NCBI GenBank assembly: GCA_949752795.1 | Contig: CATKHW010000280.1 | Span: 434,001-498,000, forward strand | DNA length: 64,000 nt | Direction: 5' to 3' | From: Hyperoodon ampullatus | Lineage: Eukaryota; Chordata; Mammalia; Artiodactyla; Ziphiidae | Part shown: positions 10,311 through 23,121 of the stretch, one piece after another | How the letters are laid out: each line of letters starts with the position of its first letter | How positions within the stretch are numbered: the first letter of the stretch is position 1 | Made by a program: the position numbers and the translations under genes | The notes under the pieces: model-generated | What the model saw: the letters and a program-made list of their open reading frames with translations, nothing else | What the model was told of the DNA's origin: nothing | Database searches by the model: none

Positions 10311-11245
10311 TGATGAAACCTTGAATGACCCTATCTGCAAAGACAGCTGGATGAGACATAAGGCTGGACACTTGGGACTGAGAGGACTGGTGAGATTGGG
10401 AGAGAAAATGCAGACCTTTTAAAGTAGTAATGCATGCCACCATTCCATGTGTCCCAAATCTCCATGTAGAAGGGAATATCCCTACAATTATAACATGTAT
10501 GGGAAACCTAGAAAATGGACACCCTGTGATGGCGAAAGGTTTCTAAAACTCTCCTAATTTTTCCTCTCCTTGTGCTCCACTTTGGCATTCCAACTGCTTT
10601 ACTATCAATCTCCCAACTTAGGAGAGTCAGGCCCTATAACCTCCTGGTTCGCACAGCTTGCTAATTGTGCAGAGGATGAAAGGGAAGAGGGAGAACCAAT
10701 CAGAGAGTAGATGCAGGCATTTGGACGGGCACATGTCACTCTAATTTCCCGGCAGGAAGAAGAATTAACCAAAGCCTCAGCCACCCACAGGGAACCAATA
10801 TAGCCACCCCTGGAACCAGTATAGGTCCTGAAGCAAACTTCTGGATTTGCGGCCAGCTCACAAAGATGGGATTTGAAAATTGGAGCTCAGGGGCACAGCA
10901 ATTCACAAACCTGCAGACTTATAAAGGACTACTCTCTTCCAAAAATCTGTTGAGGGAAGGCAATGAAGCGGCCTTGAAAATGAGGCAGAATTGCACAAAC
11001 ATATTTCAAGAGGTAAATTGGAATCGCCTTTAAAGCACAGGAAAAGCATCCCAACTTGGACAGAGATGCACTTGGCCAAAAAGGGCGTATGCCTTTTCTC
11101 CTGAATATATTCAGAAGAAAACGCATACACCCTTTTTGGCCAATCAAGCAAGCGTGCAATACAAATCCACACTACAAAGAATTGTCACTTACCACCGGTC
11201 AAAAGGGACATCCGAATATCTGTAAAAACCAGAAAGGCAAGAGAG
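10311..11245 (+). repeat. Satellite monomer M3, left part
   Basis: The monomer runs normally from its head (TGATGAAACCTTGAATGACC), through the palindrome at 11071-11144 (about four mismatches between arms), into the L1 half as far as AAAAACCAGAAAGGCAAGA near 11241. There the 25 bp minisatellite begins. The monomer resumes at about 30229, with roughly 410 bp of normal monomer sequence missing between the two parts. Confidence 0.85.
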
Positions 11246-14201
11246 AGATGGCAAGGGCATGAAGCAATGTGATCCCAATGGTCATGGAGGATTGTGATGA
11301 CAAGCGCATGGAGAATTGTGATGAGAAGATTATGTACCATTTTGTTGACAAAGGCAAGGAGCATTATGATGACAAGGTTCATGGAGCACTGTGATGACAA
11401 GCATCACGGAGCATAGTGATTACAGGGGTCATGGAGCATTGGGATGACAAGCGCATGGATCATTGTGATGACAATGGTCATGGTGCATTTTAATGACAAG
11501 AGTCCCGGATCATTGTGTTGTCAGGGTTCATGGAGCGTTGTGATGACAGTGGTCATGGAGCATTGTGATGACAGGGGTCATGGCGCATTGTGATGAGAAG
11601 GTCATGGAGCATTGGGCTGAAAATGTCCATGGAGTACTGTGATGACAGGGGTCATGGAGCATTGTGATGACAAGGTACTGGAGCACTGTGATGAGAAGAC
11701 CATGGAGCCTTGTGATGACAAGTCTCATGGAGCATTCTGATGAAAAGTGGCATGGAGCATTGTGATTACAGGGGTCTTGGAGCATTGTGATGACAAGGGC
11801 ATGGAGCATTGGGATGAGAAGGCCATGGAGCGTTCTGATGACATGCATCATGGAGCTTTGTGATGACAAGGGCATGGAGCTTTGTGATTACAGCGGTCTT
11901 GGAGCACTGTGATGAAAAGGGCATGGATCATTGTGATGAAAAAGGCATGGAGCCTTGTCATGACAGGGTTCAAGGAGAAAACTGACAACAAGTGTCAGGG
12001 AGCATTGTGATGACAAGGGTATTGAGTATTGTGATGACAAAGGTCATGGAGCATTGTGATGAGAAGACCATGGATAATTGTGATGACGAGCGTCATGGGG
12101 CGTTGTGATGATAAGTGTTATGGAACATATTGATCACAAGGATTTGGAGCATTGTGATGACAGAGGTCATGGAGCATTTTGGTTTCATTGTGATGACAAT
12201 AGCCTGAAGCATTATGATGATGGGCATGGTGCATTGTGATGACAGGGTTCATGGAGCATTGAGATGAAAAGGGGCATGGAGCATTGCGATTACAGGAGTC
12301 TTGGAGCATTGTGATGACAAAGGCATGGAACATCGTGAATGAGAAGGCCATGGAGCATTCTGTTGACATGCGTCATTGAGCTTTGTGATGACAAGGGCAT
12401 GGAGCATTGTGATTACAGGGGTCTTGGAGCATTGTGATGACAAGGGTCATGGAGCCTTGTGATGACAAGGCTGTGGAACATTGTGATGGCAGGGGTCATG
12501 GAGCATTGTTATGAGAGGGGTAATGGAGCATTGTGATGACAAGGGCATGGAGCATTGGTCTGAAAAGTTTCATGGATTATTGTGATGAGAGGGGGCAAGG
12601 AGAATTGTGATGACAAGGGCATGGAACACTGTGATACATGGGTCATGGAGGATTGTAATGACAAGCGCATGGAGCATTGTGATAAGAATGGCATCGAGCA
12701 TTGTGATGAAAAGCATCATGGAGCCTGTGATGACAAGGGCATGGAACAATGTGATGAGAGGGTTCATGGAGCATTGTGATGACAATGGCATGCAGCATTG
12801 TGATGACAAGGGTCATTGACCTTTGTGATGACAAAGGTCATGGAGCATTTTGATGACAAGGGGGTGGTGCATTCTGTTGTGAAGGGCAGGGAGCATTGTG
12901 ATGACAGGGGTTATGGAACATTGTGATTTCAGGGGAATGGAGCATTGTGATGATAAAGGCATGTAGCATTGTTGTGACAAGGGTCATGGAATATTGTGAT
13001 GACAGGGGTGAGGGAGTATTGTGTTGACTAGTGATGGAACATTGTGATATCAGTGGTGAGAGAGCATTTTGATGAGAAGTGCATGGAGCAGTGTGATGAC
13101 AAGGTTTATGGAGCATTGTGATGACAAAGATGTGGAGCATTGTGATGACAAGCGCATGGCACATTGTGATGCCATGGGTCATGGAGTATTGTGCTAACAA
13201 AGGCATTGAGCATTGGGAGGACAAGGGTCACCGAGCATTGTGATGAAATGTTCATGGAGCGCTGTGGTGACAAAGGTCACAGAGCCTTGTGATGACGAGG
13301 GCATGGACCATTGTGATGACAAAGGTCATGAAACATTGTGATGACTGGAGTCACGGAGCATTGTGATGACAGGGGTCATAGAGCATTGTGATGAAAGGGC
13401 ATGGAGCATTGTGATCACAGAGGCATGTTGCATTGGTTTGACAAGTTTCAGGGATTATTGTGATGACAGTGGGCATGGCGCATTGTGATGACAAGGACAT
13501 GGAGCATTGTGATGAGAAGGTCATGGAGTATTGTGAAGAAGGGTGTCAGGGAGCATTGTGATGACATATGTCATGGTCCATTGCGATGACAATGGAATGG
13601 AGCATTGTGATGCCAAGTGTCATGGAGGATTGTGATGACAAAGGTAATGGAGCATTTTGATGACAAGCGCTTGGGACATTGTGATGACAAGGGTCATGGA
13701 GCATTGTGATAACAAGGGCCATTGAGAATTTTGATGACATGTTCATGAAGCATTGTGATGACAAACACATGGAGCTTGCTGTGACAGGGATCATGGAGCA
13801 TTGCGATGACAAGTGCATAGAGAATTGTGATGACAAAGCATGTAACACTGTGATGAAAAGCATCATGGAGCACAGTGATGCCAAGAACGTGGAGAATTGT
13901 GATGACAGGGGACATGGAGCATTGTGATGACCAGGGCATGGAGTATTGTGATGGCAAGACCGTGGAGCATTGTGATGAGAAGACCATGGATAATTGTGAT
14001 GATGAGCGTCATGGAGCACTGTAATGACAAGGTGTATGGACCATTGTGATAACAGGGGTCATGGAGCACTGTGATGACAAGGTTCATGGAGCATTCTGAT
14101 GACAAGCTTCTGGAGTATTTTGATGACAATGACATGGAGCATTTTGATGAAAATGGCATGGGGCATTGTGATGAAAAAGACATGGAGCCTTTTCATGACA
14201 A

Positions 14202-15175
14202 TTTTCAGGGAGCATTCTGACGACAAGTGTCAGGGAGCATTGTGATGACAAAGGTCATGGAGAATTTGGACGACAAGGGCATGGAGTATTGTGATGACAA
14301 GCACATGGAGCTTGCTATGACGGGGTCATGGAGCATTGCGATGACAAGTGCATAGAGAATTGTGATGACAAAGCATGTAACACTGTGATGAGAAGTGTCA
14401 TGGAGCATAGTGATGCCAAGATCGTGAATTGTGATGACAGGGGACATGGAGCATTGTGATGACAAGTGTCATGGAGCATTTTGATGACAAGGGCGTGGAG
14501 TATTGTGATGAGAAGACCATGGACAATTGTGATTACGAGTGTCATGGAGCACTGTAATGACAAGCAGTATGGAGCATTGTGATGACAGGGGTCATGGAGC
14601 ATTGTGATGACTGGGGACATGGAGCATTGTGATGACCAGAGCATGGAGCATTGTGATGGCAAGACCGTGGAGCACTGTGATGAGAAGAACATAGATAATT
14701 GTGATGACGAACATCATGGAGCACTGTAATGACAAGGGGCATGGAGCATTGTGATGACAGGTGTCATGGAGCATTGTGATGACAGGGGTCATGGATCATT
14801 GAGATGACAAGGGTCACGGAGCATTCTGATGACAAGCTTGTGGAGTATTGTGATGACAATGGCATGAAGCATTGTGATGAAAAGGGCATGGATCATTGTG
14901 ATGAAAAAGGCATGGAGACTTGTCATGACAGGGTTCAATGAGCATACTGATGACAAGTGTCAGGGAGCATTGTGATGACAAGTGTATTGAGAATTGTGAT
15001 GACAAAGGTCATGGAGCATTGTGATGAGAAGTCCATGGATAATTGTGATGACCAGCGTCATGGGGCATTCTGATGACAAGCTTCTGGAGTATTTTGATGA
15101 CAATGACATGGAGCATTTTGATGAAAATGGCATGGGGCATTGTGATGAAAAAGACATGGAGCCTTTTCATGACAA
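14202..15175. repeat. Minisatellite higher-order block alpha, copy 1 (short form, 974 bp)
   Basis: It starts at TTTTCAGGGAGCATTCTGAC, which recurs at 15176 and 16494. This copy is 974 bp rather than 1,318 bp, so it lacks about 344 bp (roughly 14 units) present in the next copy. A repeat-number deletion here, or an insertion in the ancestor of the others, would explain it. Confidence 0.8.
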
Positions 15176-16493
15176 TTTTCAGGGAGCATTCTGACGACAA
15201 GTGTCAGGGAGCATTGTGATGACAAAGGTCATGGAGAATTTGGACGACAAGGGCATGGAGTATTGTGATGACAAGCACATGGAGCTTGCTATGACGGGAT
15301 CATGGAGCATTGCGATGACAAGTGCATAGAGAATTGTGATGACAAAGCATGTAACACTGTGATGAGAAGTGTCATGGAGCATAGTGATGCCAAGATCGTG
15401 AATCGTGATGACAGGGGACATGGAGCATTGTGAAGACCAGGGAATGGAGCATTGCGATGGCAAGATCGTGGAGCATTGTGATGAGAAGACCATGGATAAT
15501 TGTGATGACGAGGGTCATGGAGCACTGTAATGACAAGGGGTATAGAGCACTGTGATGACAGTGGTCATGGAGCATTGTGATGACCGGGGACATGGAGCAT
15601 TGTGATGCCCAAGGCATGGAGCACTGTGATGGCAAGACCGTGGAGCATTGTGATGAGAAGACCATGGATAATTGTGATGAGGAGCGTCATGGAGCACTGT
15701 AATGACAAGTGGTATGGAGCCTTGTGATGACAGGGGTCATGGAGCATTGTTATGACAGTGGTCATGGAGCATTGTGATGACAAGTGTCATGGAGCATTTT
15801 GATGGCAAGGGCGTGGAGTATTGTGATGAGAAGACCATGGACAATTGTGATTACGAGTGTCATGGAGCACTGTAATGACAAGCAGTATGGAGCATTGTGA
15901 TGACAGGGGTCATGGAGCATTGTGATGACTGGGGACATGGAGCATTGTGATGACCAGAGCATGGAGCATTGTGATGGCAAGACCGTGGAGCACTGTGATG
16001 AGAAGACCATGGATAATTGTGATGACGAACATCATGGAGCACTGTAATGACAAGGGGCATGGAGCATTGTGATGACAGGTGTCATGGAGCATTGTGATGA
16101 CAGGGGTCATGGATCATTGAGATGACAAGGGTCACGGAGCATTCTGATGACAAGCTTGTGGAGTATTGTGATGACAATGGCATGAAGCATTGTGATGAAA
16201 AGGGCATGGATCATTGTGATGAAAAAGGCATGGAGACTTGTCATGACAGGGTTCAATGAGCATACTGATGACAAGTGTCAGGGAGCATTGTGATGACAAG
16301 TGTATTGAGAATTGTGATGACAAAGGTCATGGAGCATTGTGATGAGAAGTCCATGGAAAATTGTGATGACCAGCGTCATGGGGCATTCTGATGACAAGCT
16401 TCTGGAGTATTTTGATGACAATGACATGGAGCATTTTGATGAAAATGGCATGGGGCATTGTGATGAAAAAGACATGGAGCCTTTTCATGACAA
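15176..16493. repeat. Minisatellite higher-order block alpha, copy 2 (1,318 bp)
   Basis: This is a full block. Sequence in it reappears 1,318 bp downstream almost unchanged. For example, the order of GATTACGAG, GACTGGGGAC and GACCAGAGC variants at 15850-15960 recurs at 17168-17278. Near-identity over 50-odd units indicates a recent duplication. Confidence 0.9.
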
Positions 16494-17700
16494 TTTTCAG
16501 GGAGCATTCTGACGACAAGTGTCAGGGAGCATTGTGATGACAAAGGTCATGGAGAATTTGGACGACAAGGGCATGGAGTATTGTGATGACAAGCACATGG
16601 AGCTTGCTATGACGGGGTCATGGAGCATTGCGATGACAAGTGCATAGAGAATTGTGATGACAAAGCATGTAACACTGTGATGAGAAGTGTCATGGAGCAT
16701 AGTGATGCCAAGATCGTGAATTGTGATGACAGGGGACATGGAGCATTGTGATGACCAGGGCATGGAGCATTGCGATGGCAAGATCGTGGAGCATTGTGAT
16801 GAGAAGACCATGGATAACTGTGATGACGAGGGTCATGGAGCACTGTAATGACAAGGGGTATAGAGCACTGTGATGACAGTGGTCATGGAGCATTGTGATG
16901 ACCGGGGACATGGAGCATTGTGATGCCCAAGGCATGGAGCACTGTGATGGCAAGACCGTGGAGCATTGTGATGAGAAGACCATGGATAATTGTGATGAGG
17001 AGCGTCATGGAGCACTGTAATGACAAGTGGTATGGAGCCTTGTGATGACAGGGGTCATGGAGCATTGTTATGACAGTGGTCATGGAGCATTGTGATGACA
17101 GGTGTCATGGAGCATTTTGATGACAAGGGCGTGGAGTATTGTGATGAGAAGACCATGGACAATTGTGATTACGAGTGTCATGGAGCACTGTAATGACAAG
17201 CAGTATGGAGCATTGTGATGACAGGGGTCATGGAGCATTGTGATGACTGGGGACATGGAGCATTGTGATGACCAGAGCATGGAGCATTGTGATGGCAAGA
17301 CCGTGGAGCACTGTGATGAGAAGACCATGGATAATTGTGATGACGAACATCATGGAGCACTGTAATGACAAGGGGCATGGAGCATTGTGATGACAGGTGT
17401 CATGGAGCATTGTGATGACAGGGGTCATGGATCATTGAGATGACAAGGGTCACGGAGCATTCTGATGACAAGCTTGTGGAGTATTGTGATGACAATGGCA
17501 TGAAGCATTGTGATGAAAAGGGCATGGATCATTGTGATGAAAAAGGCATGGAGACTTGTCATGACAGGGTTCAATGAGCATACTGATGACAAGTGTCAGG
17601 GAGCATTGTGATGACAAGTGTATTGAGAATTGTGATGACAAAGGTCATGGAGCATTGTGATGAGAAGTCCATGGATAATTGTGATGACCAGCGTCATGGG
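16494..17700. repeat. Minisatellite higher-order block alpha, copy 3 (partial)
   Basis: It follows copy 2 until about 17700 (equivalent to 16383) and then switches to a different unit order at GGGGCGTTGTGATG. The second half overlaps the start of the 3,146 bp block beta, so the two block types are nested. Confidence 0.85.
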
Positions 17701-19975
17701 GCGTTGTGATGACAAGTGTTATGGAACATTGTGATCACAAGGGTTTGGAGCATTGTGATGAGAGAGGTCATGGAGAATTTTGATTTCATAGTGATGACAA
17801 TAGCATGAAGCATTATGATGATGGGCATGGTGCATTGTGATGACAGGGTTCATGGAGCATTGAGATGAAAAGAGGCATGGATCATTGTAATAACAAGGGT
17901 CTTGGAGCATTGTGATGACAAGGCATGGAGTTTTGTGATGAGAAGGCCATGGAGCATTCTGATGACATGCGTCAGGGAGCTTTGTGATGACATGGGCATG
18001 GAGCATTGTGATTACAGTGGTCTTGGAGCATTGTGATGACAAGGGCCATGGAGTCTTGTGATGACAAGGCCGTAGAACATTGTGATGGCAGGGGTCATGG
18101 AGCATTGTTATGACTGGTGTAATGGAGCATTGTGATGACAAGGGCATGGAGCATTGGTCTGAAAAGTTTCATGGATTATTGTTATGAGAGTGTGCATGGA
18201 GCATTGTGATGACAAGGGCACGGAACACAGTGATACATGTATCTTGGAGGATTACAATGACAAGGGCATGGAGCATTGTGATGACAAGCGTCATGGAGCT
18301 TTGTGATGACAACGGCATGGAGCAATGTGATGAGAGGTTTCATGGAGGTTTGTGATGACAATGAAATGGAGCATTGTGATTCCAAGGGTCATGGAGCTTT
18401 GTGATGAAATAGGCCATGGAGCATTTTGATGACAAGGGCGTGCTGCATTGTGATGAGAAGGGCAGGGATCATTGTGATGACAGGGTCATGGAGCAATTGG
18501 ATGAAAAGGGTCATGGAACATTTTGATGACAGTGTTTATGGAACATTGTGATGTTAGGGGTCATGGAGCATTGTGATGAAAAGGGTCATGGAGCATTGTG
18601 ATGACAGGGGTTATGGAACATTGTGATGTCAGGGGTCATGGAGCATTGTGATGATAAGAGCATGTAGCATTGTTGTGACAAGGGTCATGGAACATTGGGA
18701 TGACAGGGTGGAGGGAGTATTGTGTTGACTAGTGATGGAACATTGTGATATCAGTGGTGAGAGAGCATTTTGATGAGAGGTGCATGGAGCATTGTGATGA
18801 GAAGGCTGTGGAGCATTGTGATGAGAAACGCAGGGCACATTGTGATGACATGGGTCATGGAACATTGTGCTGACAAACGCATGGAGCATTGTGATGACAA
18901 GGTTTATGGAGCATTGTGATGACAACGATGTGGAGCATTGTGATGACAAGCGCATGGCACATTTGATGCCATGTGTCATGGAGTAATGTGCTGACAAAGG
19001 CATGGAGCATTGTGATGACAAGGGTCACCGAGCATTGTGATGAAATGTTCATGGAGTGTTGTGGTCACAAAGGTCACAGAGCCTTGTGATGACGAGGGCA
19101 TGGACCATTGTGATGACAAAGGTCATGAAGCATTGTGATGACTGGAGTCACGGAGCATTGTGATGACAGGGGTCATAGAGCATTGTGATGAAAGGGCATG
19201 GAGCATTGTGATGACAGGGGCATGTTGCATTGGTTTGACAAGTTTCAGGGATTATTGTGATGACAGTGGGCATGGCGCATTGTGATGACAAGGACATGGA
19301 GCATTGTGATGAGAAGGTCATGGAGTATTGTGAAGAAGGGTGTCAGGGAGCATTGTGATGACATATGTCATGGTATATTGCAATGACAATGGAATGTAGC
19401 ATTGTGATGACAAGTGTCATGGAGGATTGTGATGACAAACGTAATGGAGCATTTTGATGACAAGGGCTTGGAACATTGTGATGACAAGGGTCATGGAGCA
19501 TTGTGATAACAAGGGCCATTGACAATTTTGATGACATGTTCATGAAGCACTGTGATGACAATCACATGGAGCTTGCTATGACAGGGGTCATGGAGCATTG
19601 CGATGACAAGTGCATAGAGAATTGTGATGACAAAACATGTAACACTGTGATGAGAAGTATCATGGAGCATAGTGATGCCAAGAACGTGGAGAATTGTGAT
19701 GACAGGGGACATGGAGCATTGTGATGACCAGGGCATGGAGCATTGTGATGGCAAGACCGTGGAGCACTGTGATGAGAAGAACATGGATAATTGTGATGAC
19801 GAGCGTCATGGAGCACTGTAATGACAAGGGGTATGGAGCATTGTGATGACGGGGGTCATGGAGCATTGTGATGACTGGGGACATGGAGCATTGTGATGAC
19901 CAGGGCATGGAGCCTTGTGATGGCAAGATCGTGGAGCACTGTGATAAGAAGATCATGGATAATTGTGATGACGAG
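16830..19975. repeat. Minisatellite higher-order block beta, copy 1 (about 3,146 bp)
   Basis: Nearly every variant unit in this interval has a counterpart 3,145-3,146 bp downstream: 17080 with 20225, 17450 with 20595, 18629 with 21775, 19343 with 22489. Boundaries are approximate because the repeat is continuous. Block beta carries distinctive units, such as CATTATGATGATGGGCATGG at 17811 and the TTGACTAGTGATGG unit near 18724. Confidence 0.85.
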
Positions 19976-22900
19976 TGTCATGGAGCACTGTAATGACAGG
20001 GGGTATAGAGCACTGTGATGACAGTGGTCATGGAGCATTGTGATGACCGGGGACATGGAGCATTGTGATGCCCAAGGCATGGAGCACTGTGATGGCGAGA
20101 CCGTGGAGCATTGTGATGAGAAGACCATGGATAATTGTGATTAGGAGCGTCATGGAGCACTGTAATGACAAGTGGTATGGAGCCTTGTGATGACAGGGGT
20201 CATGGAGCATTGTTATGACAGTGGTCATGGAGCATTGTGATGACAAGTGTCATGGAGCATTTTGATGACAAGGGCGTGGAGTATTGTGATGAGAAGACCA
20301 TGGACAATTGTGATTACGAGTGTCATGGAGCACTGTAATGACAAGCAGTATGGAGCATTGTGATGACAGGGGTCATGGAGCATTGTGATGACTGGGGACA
20401 TGGAGCATTGTGATGACCAGGGCATGGAGCATTGTGATGGCAAGACCGTGGAGCACTGTGATGAGAAGACCATGGATAATTGTGATGACGAACATCATGG
20501 AGCACTGTAATGACAAGGGGCATGGAGCATTGTGATGACAGGTGTCATGGAGCATTGTGATGACAGGGGTCATGGATCATTGAGATGACAAGGGTCACGG
20601 AGCATTCTGATGACAAGCTTGTGGAGTATTGTGATGACAATGGCATGAAGCATTGTGATGAAAAGGGCATGGATCATTGTGATGAAAAAGGCATGGAGAC
20701 TTGTCATGACAGGGTTCAATGAGCATACTGATGACAAGTGTCAGGGAGCATTGTGATGACAAGTGTATTGAGAATTGTGATGACAAAGGTCATGGAGCAT
20801 TGTGATGAGAAGTCCATGGATAATTGTGATGACCAGCGTCATGGGGCGTTGTGATGACAAGTGTTATGGAACATTGTGATCACAAGGGTTTGGAGCATTG
20901 TGATGAGAGAGGTCATGGAGAATTTTTATTTCATTGTGATGACAATAGCATGAAGCATTATGATGATGGGCATGGTGCATTGTGATGACAGGGTTCATGG
21001 AGCATTGAGATGAAAAGAGGCATGGATCATGGTAATAACAAGGGTCTTGGAGCATTGTGATGACAAGGGCATGCAGTATTGTGATAAGAAGGCCATGGAG
21101 CATTCTGATGACATGCGTCAGGGAGCTTTGTGATGACATGGGCATGGAGCATTGTGATTACAAGGGTCTTGGAGCATTGTGATGACAAGGGCCTTGGAGT
21201 CTTGTGATGACAAGGCCGTAGAACATTGTGATGGCAGGCGTCATGGAGCATTGTTATGACAGGTGTAATGGAGCATTGTGATGACAAGGGCATGGAACAT
21301 TGGTCTGAAATGTTTCATGGATTATTGTGATGAGAGTGAGCATGGAGCATTGTGATGACAAGGGCACAGAACACAGTGATACATGTGTCATGCAGAATTG
21401 CAATGACAAGGGCATGGAGCATTGTGATGAGAAGGGTCATGGAGCTTTGTGATGACAACGGCATGGAGCAATGTGATGACAGGTTTCATGGAGGTTTGTG
21501 ATGACAATGAAATGGAGCATTGTGATTCCAAGGGTCATGGAGCTTTGTGATGACATAGGCCATGGAACATTTTGATGACAAGGGCGTGGTGCATTGTGAT
21601 GAGAAGGGCAGGGAGCATTGTGATGACAGGGTCATGGAGCAATTGGATGAAAAGGGTCATGGAACATTTTGATGACAGTGTTTATGGAACATTGTGATGT
21701 TAGGGGTCATGGAGCATTGTGATGAAAAGGGTCATGGAGCATTGTGATGACAGGGGTTATGGAACATTGTGATGTCAGGGGTCATGGAGCATTGTGATGA
21801 TAAGAGCATGTAGCATTGTTGTGACAAGGGTCATGGAACATTGGGATGACAGGGTGGAGGGAGTATTGTGTTGACTAGTGATGGAACATTGTGATATCAG
21901 TGGTGAGAGAGCATTTTGATGAGAGGTGCATGGAGCATTGTGATGAGAAGGCTGTGGAGCATTGTGATGAGAAACGCAGGGCACATTGTGATGACATGGG
22001 TCATGGAACATTGTGCTGACAAACGCATGGAGCATTGTGATGACAAGGTTTATGGAGCATTGTGATGACAACGATGTGGAGCATTGTGATGACAAGCGCA
22101 TGGCACATTTGATGCCATGTGTCATGGAGTAATGTGCTGACAAAGGCATGGAGCATTGTGATGACAAGGGTCACCGAGCATTGTGATGAAATGTTCATGG
22201 AGTGTTGTGGTCACAAAGGTCACAGAGCCTTGTGATGACGAGGGCATGGACCATTGTGATGACAAAGGTCATGAAGCATTGTGATAACTGGAGTCACGGA
22301 GCATTGTGATGACAGGGGTCATAGAGCATTGTGATGAAAGGGCATGGAGCAATGTGATGACAGGGTCATGGAGCATTTTTCTGACAAGTTTCATGGATTA
22401 TTGTGATGACAGTGGGCATGGCGCATTGTGATGACAAGGGCATGGAGCATTGTGATGAGAAGGTCATGGAGTATTGTGAAGAAGGGTGTCAGGGAGCATT
22501 GTGATGACATATGTCATGGTCTAATGCAATGACAATGGAATGTAGCATTGTGATGCCAAGTGTCATGGAGGATTGTGATGACAAAGGTAATGGAGCATTT
22601 TGATGACAAGGGCTTGGAGCATTGTGATGACAAGGGTCATGGCGCATTGTGATAACAAGGGCCATTGAGAATTTTGATGACATGTTCATGAAGCATTGTG
22701 ATGACAATCACATGGAGCTTGCTATGACACTGGTCATGGAGCATTACGATGTCAAGTGCATAGAGAATTGTGATGACAAAACATGTAACACTGTGATGAG
22801 AAGTATCATGGAGCATAGTGATGCCATGAACGTGGAGAATTGTGAATGACAGGGGACATGGAGCATTGTGATGACCAGGGCATAGAGCATTGTGATGGCA

Positions 22901-23121
22901 AGACCGTGGAGCACTGTGATGAGAAGACCATGGATAATTGTGATGACGAGCGTCATGGAGCACTGTAATTACAAGGGGTATGGAGCATTGTGATGACAGG
23001 GGTCATGGAGCATTGTGATGACTGAGTACATGGAGCATCGTGATGACCAAGGCATGGAGCATTGTGATGGCAAGACCGTGGAGCATTGTGATGAGAAGAC
23101 CATGGATAATTGTGATGACGA
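19976..23121. repeat. Minisatellite higher-order block beta, copy 2 (about 3,146 bp)
   Basis: This is the tandem partner of copy 1. The copies differ by scattered substitutions, such as ATTTTTATTTCATTG at 20932 against ATTTTGATTTCATAG at 17777, and by replaced units near 22350-22380. After about 23121 the similarity falls sharply. Confidence 0.85.
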
